A stretch of 64,000 nt of DNA. Origin: Thermospira aquatica (GTDB lineage: Bacteria; Spirochaetota; Brevinematia; Brevinematales; Thermospiraceae). Shown piece after piece: positions 54,414 to 62,819 of the stretch. Both the position numbers and the translations under genes were made by a program. The stretch covers positions 434,001 through 498,000 of the forward strand of contig NZ_CP073355.1 of NCBI RefSeq assembly GCF_023525255.1, read 5' to 3'. Under the pieces are notes generated by a model that saw only the letters and a program-made list of their open reading frames with translations, did no database searches and had not been told where the DNA came from. Positions within the stretch are counted from its first letter, which is position 1. Each line of letters starts with the position of its first letter.

Positions 54414-55064
54414 ATGGAAGACAAAAGGATCACAGAGGCACTTGATATTCTCTCTGAAATACAACGTTTACTCTTCCAACGAAAACGTCTCATGGAGCAA
54501 TATCTCTCCCTGCCAATGATGCGTGTACTTTTGTGGCTATGGGGGATCGTTTCAACCGCACTGGGAGTATGGCTCTTCATAGATGGCGAAGGGTTTTTGA
54601 TGTTCTGGAAAAAATTCTCTAGCTGGGGCTTGATACTGCTCATCATACTCTTTGTCGGTACAATCTCCTGGATCAAGATTACCGCCTGGAAGATCCTTTC
54701 TCCCTCAGAGTCAGCCATAGAATCTATTTTTTCGGCGCTGGGGAAAGCGCTCCTTTCTATCCTTGCGGTAGAAACGGTGATTTTTGTGGTACTCCATGTA
54801 TGGATTGTCCTTCATGCCCCGTTGTGGTATCTTTTCCCCTTGTGGGCTATCTGGGTAGGGCTTGTCTATATGATGTATGGGGTATTTCTCTCACTGGGGA
54901 GGATAAAGTGGCCTGGAGGATGGTTGATTTTAGGAGGCCTTATCACGCTTTTCTGGTCTCCAACAACGTTTGCCCAGGGGAGCAAGGCATTTCTCTTTGT
55001 CTTTGGTCTTCCCTTCCTGGCATTAGCTGCAGTCAATGAACTTCTCTTTCGCCTGAGGAAATAA
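54414..55064 (+). CDS. Four-helix membrane protein next to a winged-helix regulator
   Basis: The 216-residue protein has a cytoplasmic N-terminus (RITEALDILSEIQRLLFQRKRLMEQYL) and about six hydrophobic stretches arranged as pairs (VLLWLWGIVSTALGVWLFI, WGLILLIILFVGTI, LLSILAVETVIFVVLHVWIVL, LWYLFPLWAIWVGLVYMMYGVFLSLG, WLILGGLITLFWSPTT). No transporter signature is seen. The gene pair 'small membrane protein plus HTH_34-type regulator' is common in bacteria, and this would be the regulated partner. The regulator begins 2 nt after its stop. Confidence 0.65.
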   Translation: MEDKRITEALDILSEIQRLLFQRKRLMEQYLSLPMMRVLLWLWGIVSTALGVWLFIDGEGFLMFWKKFSSWGLILLIILFVGTISWIKITAWKILSPSESAIESIFSALGKALLSILAVETVIFVVLHVWIVLHAPLWYLFPLWAIWVGLVYMMYGVFLSLGRIKWPGGWLILGGLITLFWSPTTFAQGSKAFLFVFGLPFLALAAVNELLFRLRK

Positions 55065-55066
55065 GG

Positions 55067-55363
55067 GTGGATGATAGTGTTCTCGATCCTTTGATTCATG
55101 AGCGTGCCAGGTTGTTTATTCTCACAGCTCTCCTCAAATCAGAAGGAGGCAAACTTTCGTTTTCTCGTCTGAAAAAAGAGACAGGGCTTACCTCTGGCAA
55201 TCTCTGGGTTCAGATGAAACGACTTGAGGAAGCTGGTTATGTGCAGGAATTATCTCAAAATAAAAGAACAACAGAATTCGTCCTCACAGAAAAAGGCATA
55301 GAGGCTTTAGAAAAGTATTTTTCTGAAATCCGGCAACTCTTTGGTAAAGAAGAAAAAAAATAA
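55067..55363 (+). CDS. Winged-helix transcriptional regulator (ArsR/MarR-like, HTH_34)
   Basis: The 98-residue protein matches the small 'winged helix DNA-binding domain' family: ARLFILTALLKSEGGKLSFSRLKKETGLTSGNLWVQMKRLEEAGYVQ contains the recognition helix, and RTTEFVLTEKGIEALEKYF forms the wing and last helix. It probably dimerises and represses its own operon. GTG 55067 is the only suitable start, with GAGG about 10 nt upstream. It directly follows the membrane protein gene. Confidence 0.82.
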   Translation: MDDSVLDPLIHERARLFILTALLKSEGGKLSFSRLKKETGLTSGNLWVQMKRLEEAGYVQELSQNKRTTEFVLTEKGIEALEKYFSEIRQLFGKEEKK

Positions 55364-55406
55364 AGTTATGGATTTCTTTTTCCGATAAATGTTTCAAGGA
55401 GTAATT

Positions 55407-55784
55407 ATGAAAAAGGTTTTTACGGGGCTTTTTTTTGTAATTTCATTGGGGTTTGCCAGCGATCTGTGGTATAGCCAGGCATATCTGGCGTATCTTTCCC
55501 TGGGATACCTTTGTATGCTCTCTACCAATGGTATGTATTCTCCCCAGGAGGCAGTAAACCGTGCTCGAGAGGTAAAGATTATTGCTCAAACAAGCTTGAA
55601 AACACTTTATCAGGCAAACGACGCCAGGGGACAGGCCCTCCGTCTCGTGTATGAGAATCTCGTTTTTCAAGCAAATGGCCTCGTGAGTCTTCTCCAGACA
55701 CCCTCTGAAGAGATACTTCAAACGTACGAGAATCTCCGACAAAAGACGTGGAATACCCTGGAGATGGTAAAAGAACTCCCATAA
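55407..55784 (+). CDS. Small secreted helical protein (125 aa)
   Basis: MKKVFTGLFFVISLGFASDLW is a signal peptide with a likely cleavage after FAS. The mature part is helical and Ala/Leu-rich (YSPQEAVNRAREVKIIAQTSLKTLYQANDARGQALRLVYENLV), as in periplasmic adaptor-like proteins. I recognise no family. AAGGAG lies 6 nt before ATG 55407. It is 43 nt after the regulator and converges with queA. Confidence 0.7.
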   Translation: MKKVFTGLFFVISLGFASDLWYSQAYLAYLSLGYLCMLSTNGMYSPQEAVNRAREVKIIAQTSLKTLYQANDARGQALRLVYENLVFQANGLVSLLQTPSEEILQTYENLRQKTWNTLEMVKELP

Positions 55785-55818
55785 TTCCCCTTATTCATAG
55801 CAAAAAAACTTCATCGTT

Positions 55819-56910
55819 TTAAGATGTGACACCATCCTTTCTCCACAAAAACATGGCATCACCGTAGCTTAAAAAACGATAGCCTTTTTCCAGGGCATGT
55901 TTATAAGCTGCTTTGACACGTTCTTTCCCACCAAAACTCTGGACCAGCAAAAGAAGGGTAGAGTAAGGCATATGAAAGTTTGTGATAAGCCCATCAATAA
56001 CCCGAAAGGGAAAGTCCCCATAAATAAAAAGATCGGTATAACCGCTATACGGTTGCCAGTCTTCAGGAAAATGCTGTGCCATGGTTTCCAGTGCCCGTGT
56101 TGATGTTGTTCCCACGGCGATGATACGTTTTCCCTTTTTGCGGGTCTCTTTGAGGACATCGATAGTCTCCTCGGGAATGGTGATCCACTCCTTGTGAATC
56201 TGGAACTCTGTGTCAGCGGGAGATATGGTGCGAAAGGTACCAGGCCCAACGTGAAGGGTCAGCGCGGTAATGACAATACCCTTCTCTCTCAGTTTTTCGA
56301 GAAGAGCCTCGGAAAAATGAAACGAAGCGGTGGGAGCTGCTACTGACCCATACAGAGAGGCAAGCACACTCTGGTAGCGCTTCTCGTCTTCGCTTGTAAG
56401 AAGATAATGTCCCTCTTTTTCTCGCTTTTTCACGATATAGGGAGGGAGAGGAATTTCACCCAGCCTTTCAAGATCCTCAAAATCGAGAGAAGGAGAGAAA
56501 TGAACGATGCGATAGGCAGGATCCTCGGGATCCGGCTGAAGAGACGCCTCCCACTTTTCAAGACGAAAACGATGATGGGGTTTCACACGCCTGGCATTTC
56601 TCACCATGGCTCTCCAGGATGTTTCATTCAGACGCTCAACAAGGAGAATCTCAAAGATCTTCCCATCATGTCGTGTAAGAAACAATCGAGCCTTAAAAAC
56701 CCTTGAGTTATTAAAAACAAGACAATCCCCGGGCACAAGATAGTTAAGAATTTCAGAGAAGATCCTGTCTTCAAAGGGCCTCTCTCCAGGAGGAACAAGG
56801 AGAAGACGAGACTCTTCCCGTGTTGGAAGAGGATGGGAAGCGATCCTGTCCTCAGGGAGTTCATAGGCTATATCTTCAAGGAAAGGCTGGATATTCACAG
56901 GTTCCTCCAT
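55819..56910 (-). CDS. queA: S-adenosylmethionine:tRNA ribosyltransferase-isomerase
   Basis: It transfers and rearranges the ribosyl part of SAM onto preQ1-tRNA to give epoxyqueuosine-tRNA. The 363-residue protein has LPEDRIASHPLPTREESRLL at the start, FNNSRVFKARLF, the insert with KKREKEGHYLLTSEDEKRYQSVLA, PTASFHFSEALLEKLREKGI, TLHVGPGTF, and VGTTSTRALE. YTDLFIYGDFPFRVIDGLITNFHMPYSTLLLLV is typical of the C-terminal part. ATG 56910 overlaps the metallo-hydrolase stop by 16 nt. Other queuosine genes are not in the window. Confidence 0.95.
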   Translation of the reverse strand: MEEPVNIQPFLEDIAYELPEDRIASHPLPTREESRLLLVPPGERPFEDRIFSEILNYLVPGDCLVFNNSRVFKARLFLTRHDGKIFEILLVERLNETSWRAMVRNARRVKPHHRFRLEKWEASLQPDPEDPAYRIVHFSPSLDFEDLERLGEIPLPPYIVKKREKEGHYLLTSEDEKRYQSVLASLYGSVAAPTASFHFSEALLEKLREKGIVITALTLHVGPGTFRTISPADTEFQIHKEWITIPEETIDVLKETRKKGKRIIAVGTTSTRALETMAQHFPEDWQPYSGYTDLFIYGDFPFRVIDGLITNFHMPYSTLLLLVQSFGGKERVKAAYKHALEKGYRFLSYGDAMFLWRKDGVTS

Positions 56911-57494
56911 CGCAGATAGCGGCCACGAAAATCCCCTATGGTAAAACTTTCCCCGTGGCCCGGATACACGATGGTATCATCGGGAAGCGAAAGTACTTTC
57001 TCAACGGATTCCCACAACTTCTGCTCGTCTCCCCCAGGAAGATCCGTTCTCCCCACCGAAAAGGCAAACAGCAGATCTCCACCAAAGAACCATTTTTTCT
57101 CAGGGAAAAAGACCCCCACAGAACCAGGAGAATGCCCGGGAAGATGCCACACTTCCCCACCCCAGTCTGCAAGAGAATGAGACTCAAGAGACATCAAACC
57201 CTGATGATAGGCAAGAGGACGAGTAAAGTAAACGGAAAGATTGAGGGCAGGATCCCGCACCATCTCTCTGTCCAAAGGATGAACATAGAGAAAAGTTTCA
57301 TATTTTACCGCCCACTCGTCAGCATACAGGATATGATCAAAGTGTCCGTGTGTAGCCAGAAGAAAAAGCTTTTGATTTTTTCTCTTGGCAAGAGCATGTG
57401 GATGAGCAGGATCAATACAGAGCATCCTTGTTTCGTCAAAAAGCACATAGGTATTCGCTGCAAAATCCTCGGGTATGTATATCTCTAGATTCAC
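56895..57494 (-). CDS. Metallo-beta-lactamase-fold hydrolase (glyoxalase II-like)
   Basis: The 199-residue protein has THGHFDHI, the di-metal HxHxDH signature, near residue 57; GHSPGSVGVFF carries the next His and GGDLLFAFSVGRTDLPGG the bridging Asp. PGHGESFTIG holds the last His. The overall form matches short 'hydroxyacylglutathione hydrolase-like' proteins such as YcbL, so thioester hydrolysis is a fair guess, but the substrate is open. GAGGAGGA precedes ATG 57494. It overlaps queA by 16 nt. Confidence 0.88.
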   Translation of the reverse strand: MNLEIYIPEDFAANTYVLFDETRMLCIDPAHPHALAKRKNQKLFLLATHGHFDHILYADEWAVKYETFLYVHPLDREMVRDPALNLSVYFTRPLAYHQGLMSLESHSLADWGGEVWHLPGHSPGSVGVFFPEKKWFFGGDLLFAFSVGRTDLPGGDEQKLWESVEKVLSLPDDTIVYPGHGESFTIGDFRGRYLRWRNL

Positions 57495-57659
57495 ATCCTC
57501 CTCCTCTCAACATTCTCCTTAGAAAACAAAAGAGAAAACATCCTTCACAAAAACCAAATACTACTCCCCAACCCCGCTCACGCTGTATTTTTCCAAAAAG
57601 TAAAAAAACATACGTTTAAAAAGTTCGAAATGAAAAAAGAAGATTCTGGTTTTTCAAAC

Positions 57660-58988
57660 TCATCGCCCTAAAAGCTCTTCCTCGAGCAAAAAAATCCCCT
57701 CGCCTACACCAAGCCAGGAAATTTTCTCCAGCCATGGAAAATCTCCATAATAAAGCCGTTGAACAGTGAGAAGAGACGCTGTCACCCTTGCCATCTTACG
57801 GGTATGCGGATTGAAAACCACTACCTCAAGCCTGTCAGGAGGCAGAAAACCAACAATGGCATAATTCCACATTTTATCTTTATAAATCGGCGAACAAGAC
57901 AGAAAATACCTGACAGGAACAGGTACGACTTCGATTCCCACATTGGTCAAACGCCCTGAGGTATCCCTCTGTGCCTCAGCATAGACAAAAAAGACGTTTG
58001 TATACGCCTCCCTTGAAAAGAGGGGAGTAATACCCTTATACCCCGAACTCCACGGAAAAACGACAGGCTGAGCGTAAAGTAAGAGAAACCTCTCTTCACC
58101 CAACGGCTCCTCCATAAATAAGGCATAGCGGTTCTGCCCGGGCTTTCTCGGACGAAGAGAAAACGGCATCGGCCAATCCCGTGTCATCCGAGGAAAGATC
58201 CAATTTTGAGATTGCAAATAATACCCTAACAAACGATTAGTGGGAACATATAAAGGAAGGGTTACCTCATACTGCCAAAAAGGTTTTCCATTTTCACGAT
58301 AGTCTTCCAACCACATCTCGAACCCCACCAGTTGCTCATACCGATTTGTCGAGCGCAGAAGCGTCAATGCCTCTCTCTTTTCTGGAAAGGCTTTGTCTTT
58401 TTCCATGAGAAAGTCACTCCACTGACGACTACTTATCCCGAGTTTCTCAGGTCTCACACGGGAGAGAATATCCTTTGCTTTTGTTTTATCCTTCTGGATA
58501 TACCAGTACCACAGTCCATAATAATACAGCGTCTCATCCGTCACCTGGATCTCAAAAGCTTGCCTCAGCAACTCCACAGCACCCGAATACTGTTTTGCCT
58601 TAAACGCAGCAATACCCGCTCTCCCCAACAAAAAACCCCTGTCCGCCACCTCATTGGTAAACACATTCGTAAGAGTAACATAGGAGAGGTACGCCAAACG
58701 ATAGGCACTACTCTCCCAGAGACTATTCACAAACTCATTCGAAAACGCCCGAAGGAGCACAGGATGAAAATTTGTCTCTTCCCTGCTTCCTGCAAGCATG
58801 AGACGAAACTGGAGATACTGTCTTTCTGCGTCACCGATACGACTATCCTTAAGTTTTTGTACAAAATCCTTGAGTTGTTCCTCCTGGGCCTTTTGCTCTT
58901 CCTGGGTCACAGAAGGTGTTTGTCTCACAGCTTTTCCACATCCTCCAAAAACAACAATCAAAACCAGGATAACACAAAAACGCTTCAT
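57660..58988 (-). CDS. Lipoprotein with TPR-like N-terminal half, unknown function
   Basis: The 442-residue protein has a type II signal (MKRFCVILVLIVVFGGCG) with lipobox FGGC. After a charged linker come helical, TPR-like stretches (GRAGIAAFKAKQYSGAVELLRQAFEI, then YYYGLWYWYIQKDKTKAKDIL). The C-terminal 200 residues are beta-rich (YEVTLPLYVPTNRLLGYYLQSQN..., NYAIVGFLPPDRLEVVVFNPHTRKM). I recognise no family. ATG 58988 follows GAAGAGGAAAGG; an upstream frame to 59051 is not used. Single-gene unit. Confidence 0.7.
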   Translation of the reverse strand: MKRFCVILVLIVVFGGCGKAVRQTPSVTQEEQKAQEEQLKDFVQKLKDSRIGDAERQYLQFRLMLAGSREETNFHPVLLRAFSNEFVNSLWESSAYRLAYLSYVTLTNVFTNEVADRGFLLGRAGIAAFKAKQYSGAVELLRQAFEIQVTDETLYYYGLWYWYIQKDKTKAKDILSRVRPEKLGISSRQWSDFLMEKDKAFPEKREALTLLRSTNRYEQLVGFEMWLEDYRENGKPFWQYEVTLPLYVPTNRLLGYYLQSQNWIFPRMTRDWPMPFSLRPRKPGQNRYALFMEEPLGEERFLLLYAQPVVFPWSSGYKGITPLFSREAYTNVFFVYAEAQRDTSGRLTNVGIEVVPVPVRYFLSCSPIYKDKMWNYAIVGFLPPDRLEVVVFNPHTRKMARVTASLLTVQRLYYGDFPWLEKISWLGVGEGIFLLEEELLGR

Positions 58989-59170
58989 CCCTTTCCTCTT
59001 CTTTCTCCAATTTATCCCCTTTAGGATAGGGAAAAAAAGAAAAAAAATCAACTCGACAGGATCTTTCTCCGGAAATACTTTTTCTTAAAAACAAAACTAC
59101 CATGAGAACCTTTTATCAGATTCTCCCTTTTTTCACCTTTTTTAAGACAAGATCTTACTCTGATATGAAT

Positions 59171-59199
59171 TTGAAAAAATCCCACTTTTATGATAGCAT
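59171..59199 (+). promoter_or_regulatory. Probable sigma-70 promoter of the carbonic anhydrase gene
   Basis: TTGAAA (59171-59176), 17-nt spacer, TAGCAT (59194-59199). The -10 is weak; TATGAT 5 bp earlier is an alternative. Confidence 0.4.
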
Positions 59200-59217
59200 A
59201 TATGACAGGAGGTTGCC

Positions 59218-59808
59218 ATGATTTCGTATGAACAGATACTTGAAAACAACAAAGCCTGGGTTACGGAAAAACTCCAGCTTGATCCAGACTATTTTTTTAA
59301 ACTCTCCCAGGGACAATCCCCGGGATATCTTTTTATTGGCTGCTCTGATAGCCGCATGCCCCTCAACACCTTCACCAAAACATCCCCTGGTGAACTCTTC
59401 ATCCACCGAAACATCGCCAATGTCGTCTCCGAAAGCGATCCAAATTTTCTTGCGGTCCTTCAGTATGCCGTTGAGGTACTCCACGTGCCCCATATTATCA
59501 TTGCCGGTCACTATGATTGTGGGGGAGTGAAATCTGTTTTTTACAATCAGGCTTACGGCCACATAAAACGCTGGCTTTCTCCCATCTTTCACATCTACAA
59601 AAAATACGCTCGTGAGCTTGAGAATCTTTCCACCGACAGAGAAAAATACGATAGACTCGCAGAACTCAATGTCATCGAAGGGGTCATGAAACTCTCGAGA
59701 CATCCTCTTATCACGAAAGCACGCGAACAGGGGCAATCCCTCCAGATTCACGGCTGGATTATCGACATTTACACCGGTATTATTAAAGACCTCAGGGTTT
59801 TAGGTTAG
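59218..59808 (+). CDS. Beta-class carbonic anhydrase
   Basis: It interconverts CO2 and bicarbonate using zinc. The 196-residue protein shows all beta-class ligands: Cys42 with Asp44 and Arg46 in GCSDSRMP, and His98 and Cys101 in GHYDCGGV. RNIANVV and the terminal GWIIDIYTGIIKDL are further family marks. AGGAGG lies just before ATG 59218. It stands alone, transcribed away from the lipoprotein gene. Confidence 0.95.
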   Translation: MISYEQILENNKAWVTEKLQLDPDYFFKLSQGQSPGYLFIGCSDSRMPLNTFTKTSPGELFIHRNIANVVSESDPNFLAVLQYAVEVLHVPHIIIAGHYDCGGVKSVFYNQAYGHIKRWLSPIFHIYKKYARELENLSTDREKYDRLAELNVIEGVMKLSRHPLITKAREQGQSLQIHGWIIDIYTGIIKDLRVLG

Positions 59809-59811
59809 CTG

Positions 59812-61680
59812 TTACCGTCGCCAGAGTCTTTTCACCCCTATAGGAGACGGTAACCTGGAAAGAATGGGAAAATCCTCGGTAGGAAAAGACCATGTTTTAA
59901 AATGGTGTTCCATATACCCTGAAATAGCCGGAGAAGGTCCAAAAGCCGCAAACAAACCCACTCCCTCAATGAAAGCCGGGACAAAATTCTCTCCAAGGGT
60001 ATAGAGCCCGGCAAGAGGAGAAATGATAGCCACGCCACGAAGGACTTTCGATCCTCCATCTTCCTGCAAAAGCCACACACCACTTTTTGAAACCAGAGCC
60101 ACCGGTTCCCCTCCTTCGGGATTGATATCCTCGAGATATATCGACCCTTCACTCACAATACAGAGCTTGTGTTTTGCCGTTCCCCGAACAATCAGAGGAA
60201 GCGTCGAGTAGATCACACCATTTTCCGGAAGATTATACATATCATCAAGATCAAGTACCACAGAACGTTCTACCGGTTCTGAAAATAAACCCTCCTCAAA
60301 ACCAGGAGGAATCTTATAAAGAGTGAAATTCTCTAAACCCCGCGCAAGCTGGATCTTGCTTCCCGAAACAGGAGGTCGTTCAAAGATAATTTTCGTGGCC
60401 GTTCTTTGATAGTTCCACACCCGTTTTCCATCGATATAGACTATCACATTTCCCCTTGCAGCAGGCATCCAGAATTCCCGGGACCAACCATCTGCCACCG
60501 CCACATCTCCCACATGGCGACGAAAAAACTCCCCGGAGGTCAATTTGAGAACCCCTCTCTTCCCATCATAAACAAAATCACTTTCGGCAAAATAGTATTC
60601 CCTCTCCCCGAGAGAAAAGGCAAGCACATCCTCATCCTGAGAGAGCAGGCTTACATCCTTCCCACGAAGAACAATTTCTCCCAGGGTGTCCCATGCCTCT
60701 GAAGGAAGCTCTACCACAGGAGCCTTTTCTCTCAGATAAGGATTACGAGAAAGCAAAAGAGAAAGACGATTTTCTCCATCTATCGAAAGGGTTTCCATTT
60801 TTTGTGGACCTTTATAGTAAAGATAGTTTTCCCACAGACCATTGGTGGACACTTTTTTACGGATATAGAGATTTTGTTTTCCCGTCCAGGAAAAAGGCAG
60901 TACTACCTCACTCCCTCCCCAGGCCAGCCATTGCTTTTTTAAAGAGAGGTAATTCACCACCTCCTGAATAAACCAGCTTCCTTCCGTAGTGATTCTCCAT
61001 GGATCTTTTACCTCCCTTTTTGCAAGTTCAAAAAGAGGTGCAAGATCCTGTCTTTTCTCCCATAACAAAGGCATACTCACCACAGAATTTTTCCCAAAGA
61101 AACCTGACTTTTCAATTTCCTGCACGATAACCTTCCCTGTAAGATGCAACGCATAGCTATTGGTTTCAAAGGTGCTACCCGGCGGAAGGGCGATATCTCC
61201 TTCTATCTCCCATGGCCAACGAAGAGACACATTCACAGGGAAAAGCCAGCTTACAGTTGCAGGGAAAAGAGGGACCCGCCAACCCTCCAGATGAAGTTCA
61301 CTTTTCCCTATACCCCCTCCAGCCCAACCATCAAGCCTCCAGTTGGTAATTCCAAGACTCCACGTCAATTCGCCGGTGATAGTACTATTGGAGAGAGTAA
61401 GAGGAATTTTTCCCTCCCTACCAACCTCTCCTCGCTTAAAAAACACAAACCACTTTGCAACCTCTCCCTCGAGTAACCACCTTGCCTGGGTTTTTTGAGC
61501 CATCCTCTGGGTTTGCAAAAAGCCCATTTGTACCATGGAGGTAATCACCATGCTCAATAAAAAAAGAAGGGTGACTGCGACAAGCGCCACGACGGTAACC
61601 GATGCTTTCCCCCTTCGAAAACCTGCAAAGACACACAAAAATTTCTCTCCCCATGGAAAAAAGGAAAAAGAGCGTTTCAT
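59812..61680 (-). CDS. Large protein with N-terminal pilin-like membrane segment, unknown function
   Basis: About 622 residues. A basic start is followed by a membrane helix (SVTVVALVAVTLLFLLSMVITSMV) and a long helix with an RMAQKTQARWLLEGE pattern. That is the layout of PilX-type pilus-assembly or type II secretion K-like proteins (one membrane pass, then a periplasmic domain). The rest is beta-rich, with strands like LPPGSTFETNSYALHLTGKVIV and LPLIVRGTAKHKLCIVSEGSIYLEDINPEGG, the latter resembling the 'envelope' repeats of such proteins. No pilus genes are adjacent. ATG 61680 is preferred over GTG 61689, which overlaps the stop of the sigma-54 activator gene by 3 nt. Confidence 0.6.
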   Translation of the reverse strand: MKRSFSFFPWGEKFLCVFAGFRRGKASVTVVALVAVTLLFLLSMVITSMVQMGFLQTQRMAQKTQARWLLEGEVAKWFVFFKRGEVGREGKIPLTLSNSTITGELTWSLGITNWRLDGWAGGGIGKSELHLEGWRVPLFPATVSWLFPVNVSLRWPWEIEGDIALPPGSTFETNSYALHLTGKVIVQEIEKSGFFGKNSVVSMPLLWEKRQDLAPLFELAKREVKDPWRITTEGSWFIQEVVNYLSLKKQWLAWGGSEVVLPFSWTGKQNLYIRKKVSTNGLWENYLYYKGPQKMETLSIDGENRLSLLLSRNPYLREKAPVVELPSEAWDTLGEIVLRGKDVSLLSQDEDVLAFSLGEREYYFAESDFVYDGKRGVLKLTSGEFFRRHVGDVAVADGWSREFWMPAARGNVIVYIDGKRVWNYQRTATKIIFERPPVSGSKIQLARGLENFTLYKIPPGFEEGLFSEPVERSVVLDLDDMYNLPENGVIYSTLPLIVRGTAKHKLCIVSEGSIYLEDINPEGGEPVALVSKSGVWLLQEDGGSKVLRGVAIISPLAGLYTLGENFVPAFIEGVGLFAAFGPSPAISGYMEHHFKTWSFPTEDFPILSRLPSPIGVKRLWRR

Positions 61681-61685
61681 GCCCT

Positions 61686-62726
61686 TCACTTAATCCCCAA
61701 ACGTTTCATCTTCTGGGTAAGAGTATTTCGATGAATACCAAGAAGTTGTGCTGCTCTTGAGATACGCCAGTGGGCACTATCCAGAGCACGGATGATCTGC
61801 TGTTTCTCCAACTCATCAAGATCCATCGATGTAATCACAAGATCTTCCTTTTGAACCAATGGTTTATGAGACGACTCTTCCTGTATCCGCTCTTGTTGAA
61901 GAAGTTGCTGGGGAATATCCTCTATCGAAATCACATCATCCGTCGTCATGATAATAGCGTGGTGAATAGCATTCTCAAGCTGACGTACATTTCCCGACCA
62001 TTCATACTGGAGAAAAATCTTCACCACCTGCGGATCAATCTCTCGGATACGCACCCCCTCTTCTTGCTGATAAAGATGGAGGAAATGATTCATGAGAAGG
62101 GGAATATCCTCTCTTCGTTGACGAAGAGGTGGCAAAGAGAGGGAAACCACATTTAATCGGTAGTAAAGATCTTCTCGAAACTTTCCCTCTTTTACATACT
62201 GCCAGAGCTTACGGTTCGTGGCGGCAATCACACGCACATCCACAGGAATAGTCTCAAGTCCTCCAACACGGGAAATTGTCTTGTCCTCAATCACCCGAAG
62301 CATTTTTGCCTGGAGAGAAAGAGACATCTCACTGATCTCATCAAGAAAAATCGTACCCTGATTGGCTAGCTCGAACTTCCCGATTTTTCGTTTTTGTGCC
62401 CCGGTAAATGCTCCCTTCTCATAACCGAAAAGCTCACTCTCTAGAAGCATCTCTGGAATCTCGGCACAGTTTATTTTCACAAAAGGACCAAAATTTCTCC
62501 GACTTAGCGCGTGGATTGCCTGGGCAAAAACCTCTTTCCCTGTCCCGCTCTCCCCTTCAATGAGGATATTCGCATTGCTTTTTGCTGCTTTTTCCGCCTG
62601 TAAAAATGTTTGAATAATTGCCTTTGAATATCCCACCACACCGAGCTTTTCCATCGTATACGTGATACCCACCGCCTCTCTATCGGGCACAGGAAGATAG
62701 GATTCTATGCCAGGTATAACCTCCAT
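61686..62726 (-). CDS. Sigma-54-dependent transcriptional activator without receiver domain
   Basis: The 346-residue protein has a short N-terminal leader (about 25 residues), then the AAA+ domain: GESGTGKEVFAQAIH (Walker A), LFGYEKGAFTGAQ with the sigma-54-contacting GAFTGA loop, and TIFLDEISEMS (Walker B). The C-terminal Fis-type helix-turn-helix (LDSAHWRISRAAQLLGIHRNTLTQKMKRLGIK) binds enhancers. It lacks the receiver, GAF or PAS input domain, so activity may be set by its level or a partner, as with PspF. AGGAG precedes ATG 62726. The large pilin-like gene follows directly and may be in the same operon. Confidence 0.93.
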   Translation of the reverse strand: MEVIPGIESYLPVPDREAVGITYTMEKLGVVGYSKAIIQTFLQAEKAAKSNANILIEGESGTGKEVFAQAIHALSRRNFGPFVKINCAEIPEMLLESELFGYEKGAFTGAQKRKIGKFELANQGTIFLDEISEMSLSLQAKMLRVIEDKTISRVGGLETIPVDVRVIAATNRKLWQYVKEGKFREDLYYRLNVVSLSLPPLRQRREDIPLLMNHFLHLYQQEEGVRIREIDPQVVKIFLQYEWSGNVRQLENAIHHAIIMTTDDVISIEDIPQQLLQQERIQEESSHKPLVQKEDLVITSMDLDELEKQQIIRALDSAHWRISRAAQLLGIHRNTLTQKMKRLGIK

Positions 62727-62760
62727 GGTTTCTCCTTGACTGTAAAAACATCATTTATTC

Positions 62761-62788
62761 ATTATACCACATTCTTAAAAAAAAGCAA
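62761..62788 (-). promoter_or_regulatory. Sigma-70 promoter of the sigma-54 activator gene
   Basis: On the minus strand, TTGCTT (62788-62783), 16-nt spacer, perfect TATAAT (62766-62761). Confidence 0.65.
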
Positions 62789-62819
62789 GTGGGAAAACAA
62801 AAAAGCAACGAAAACGAAC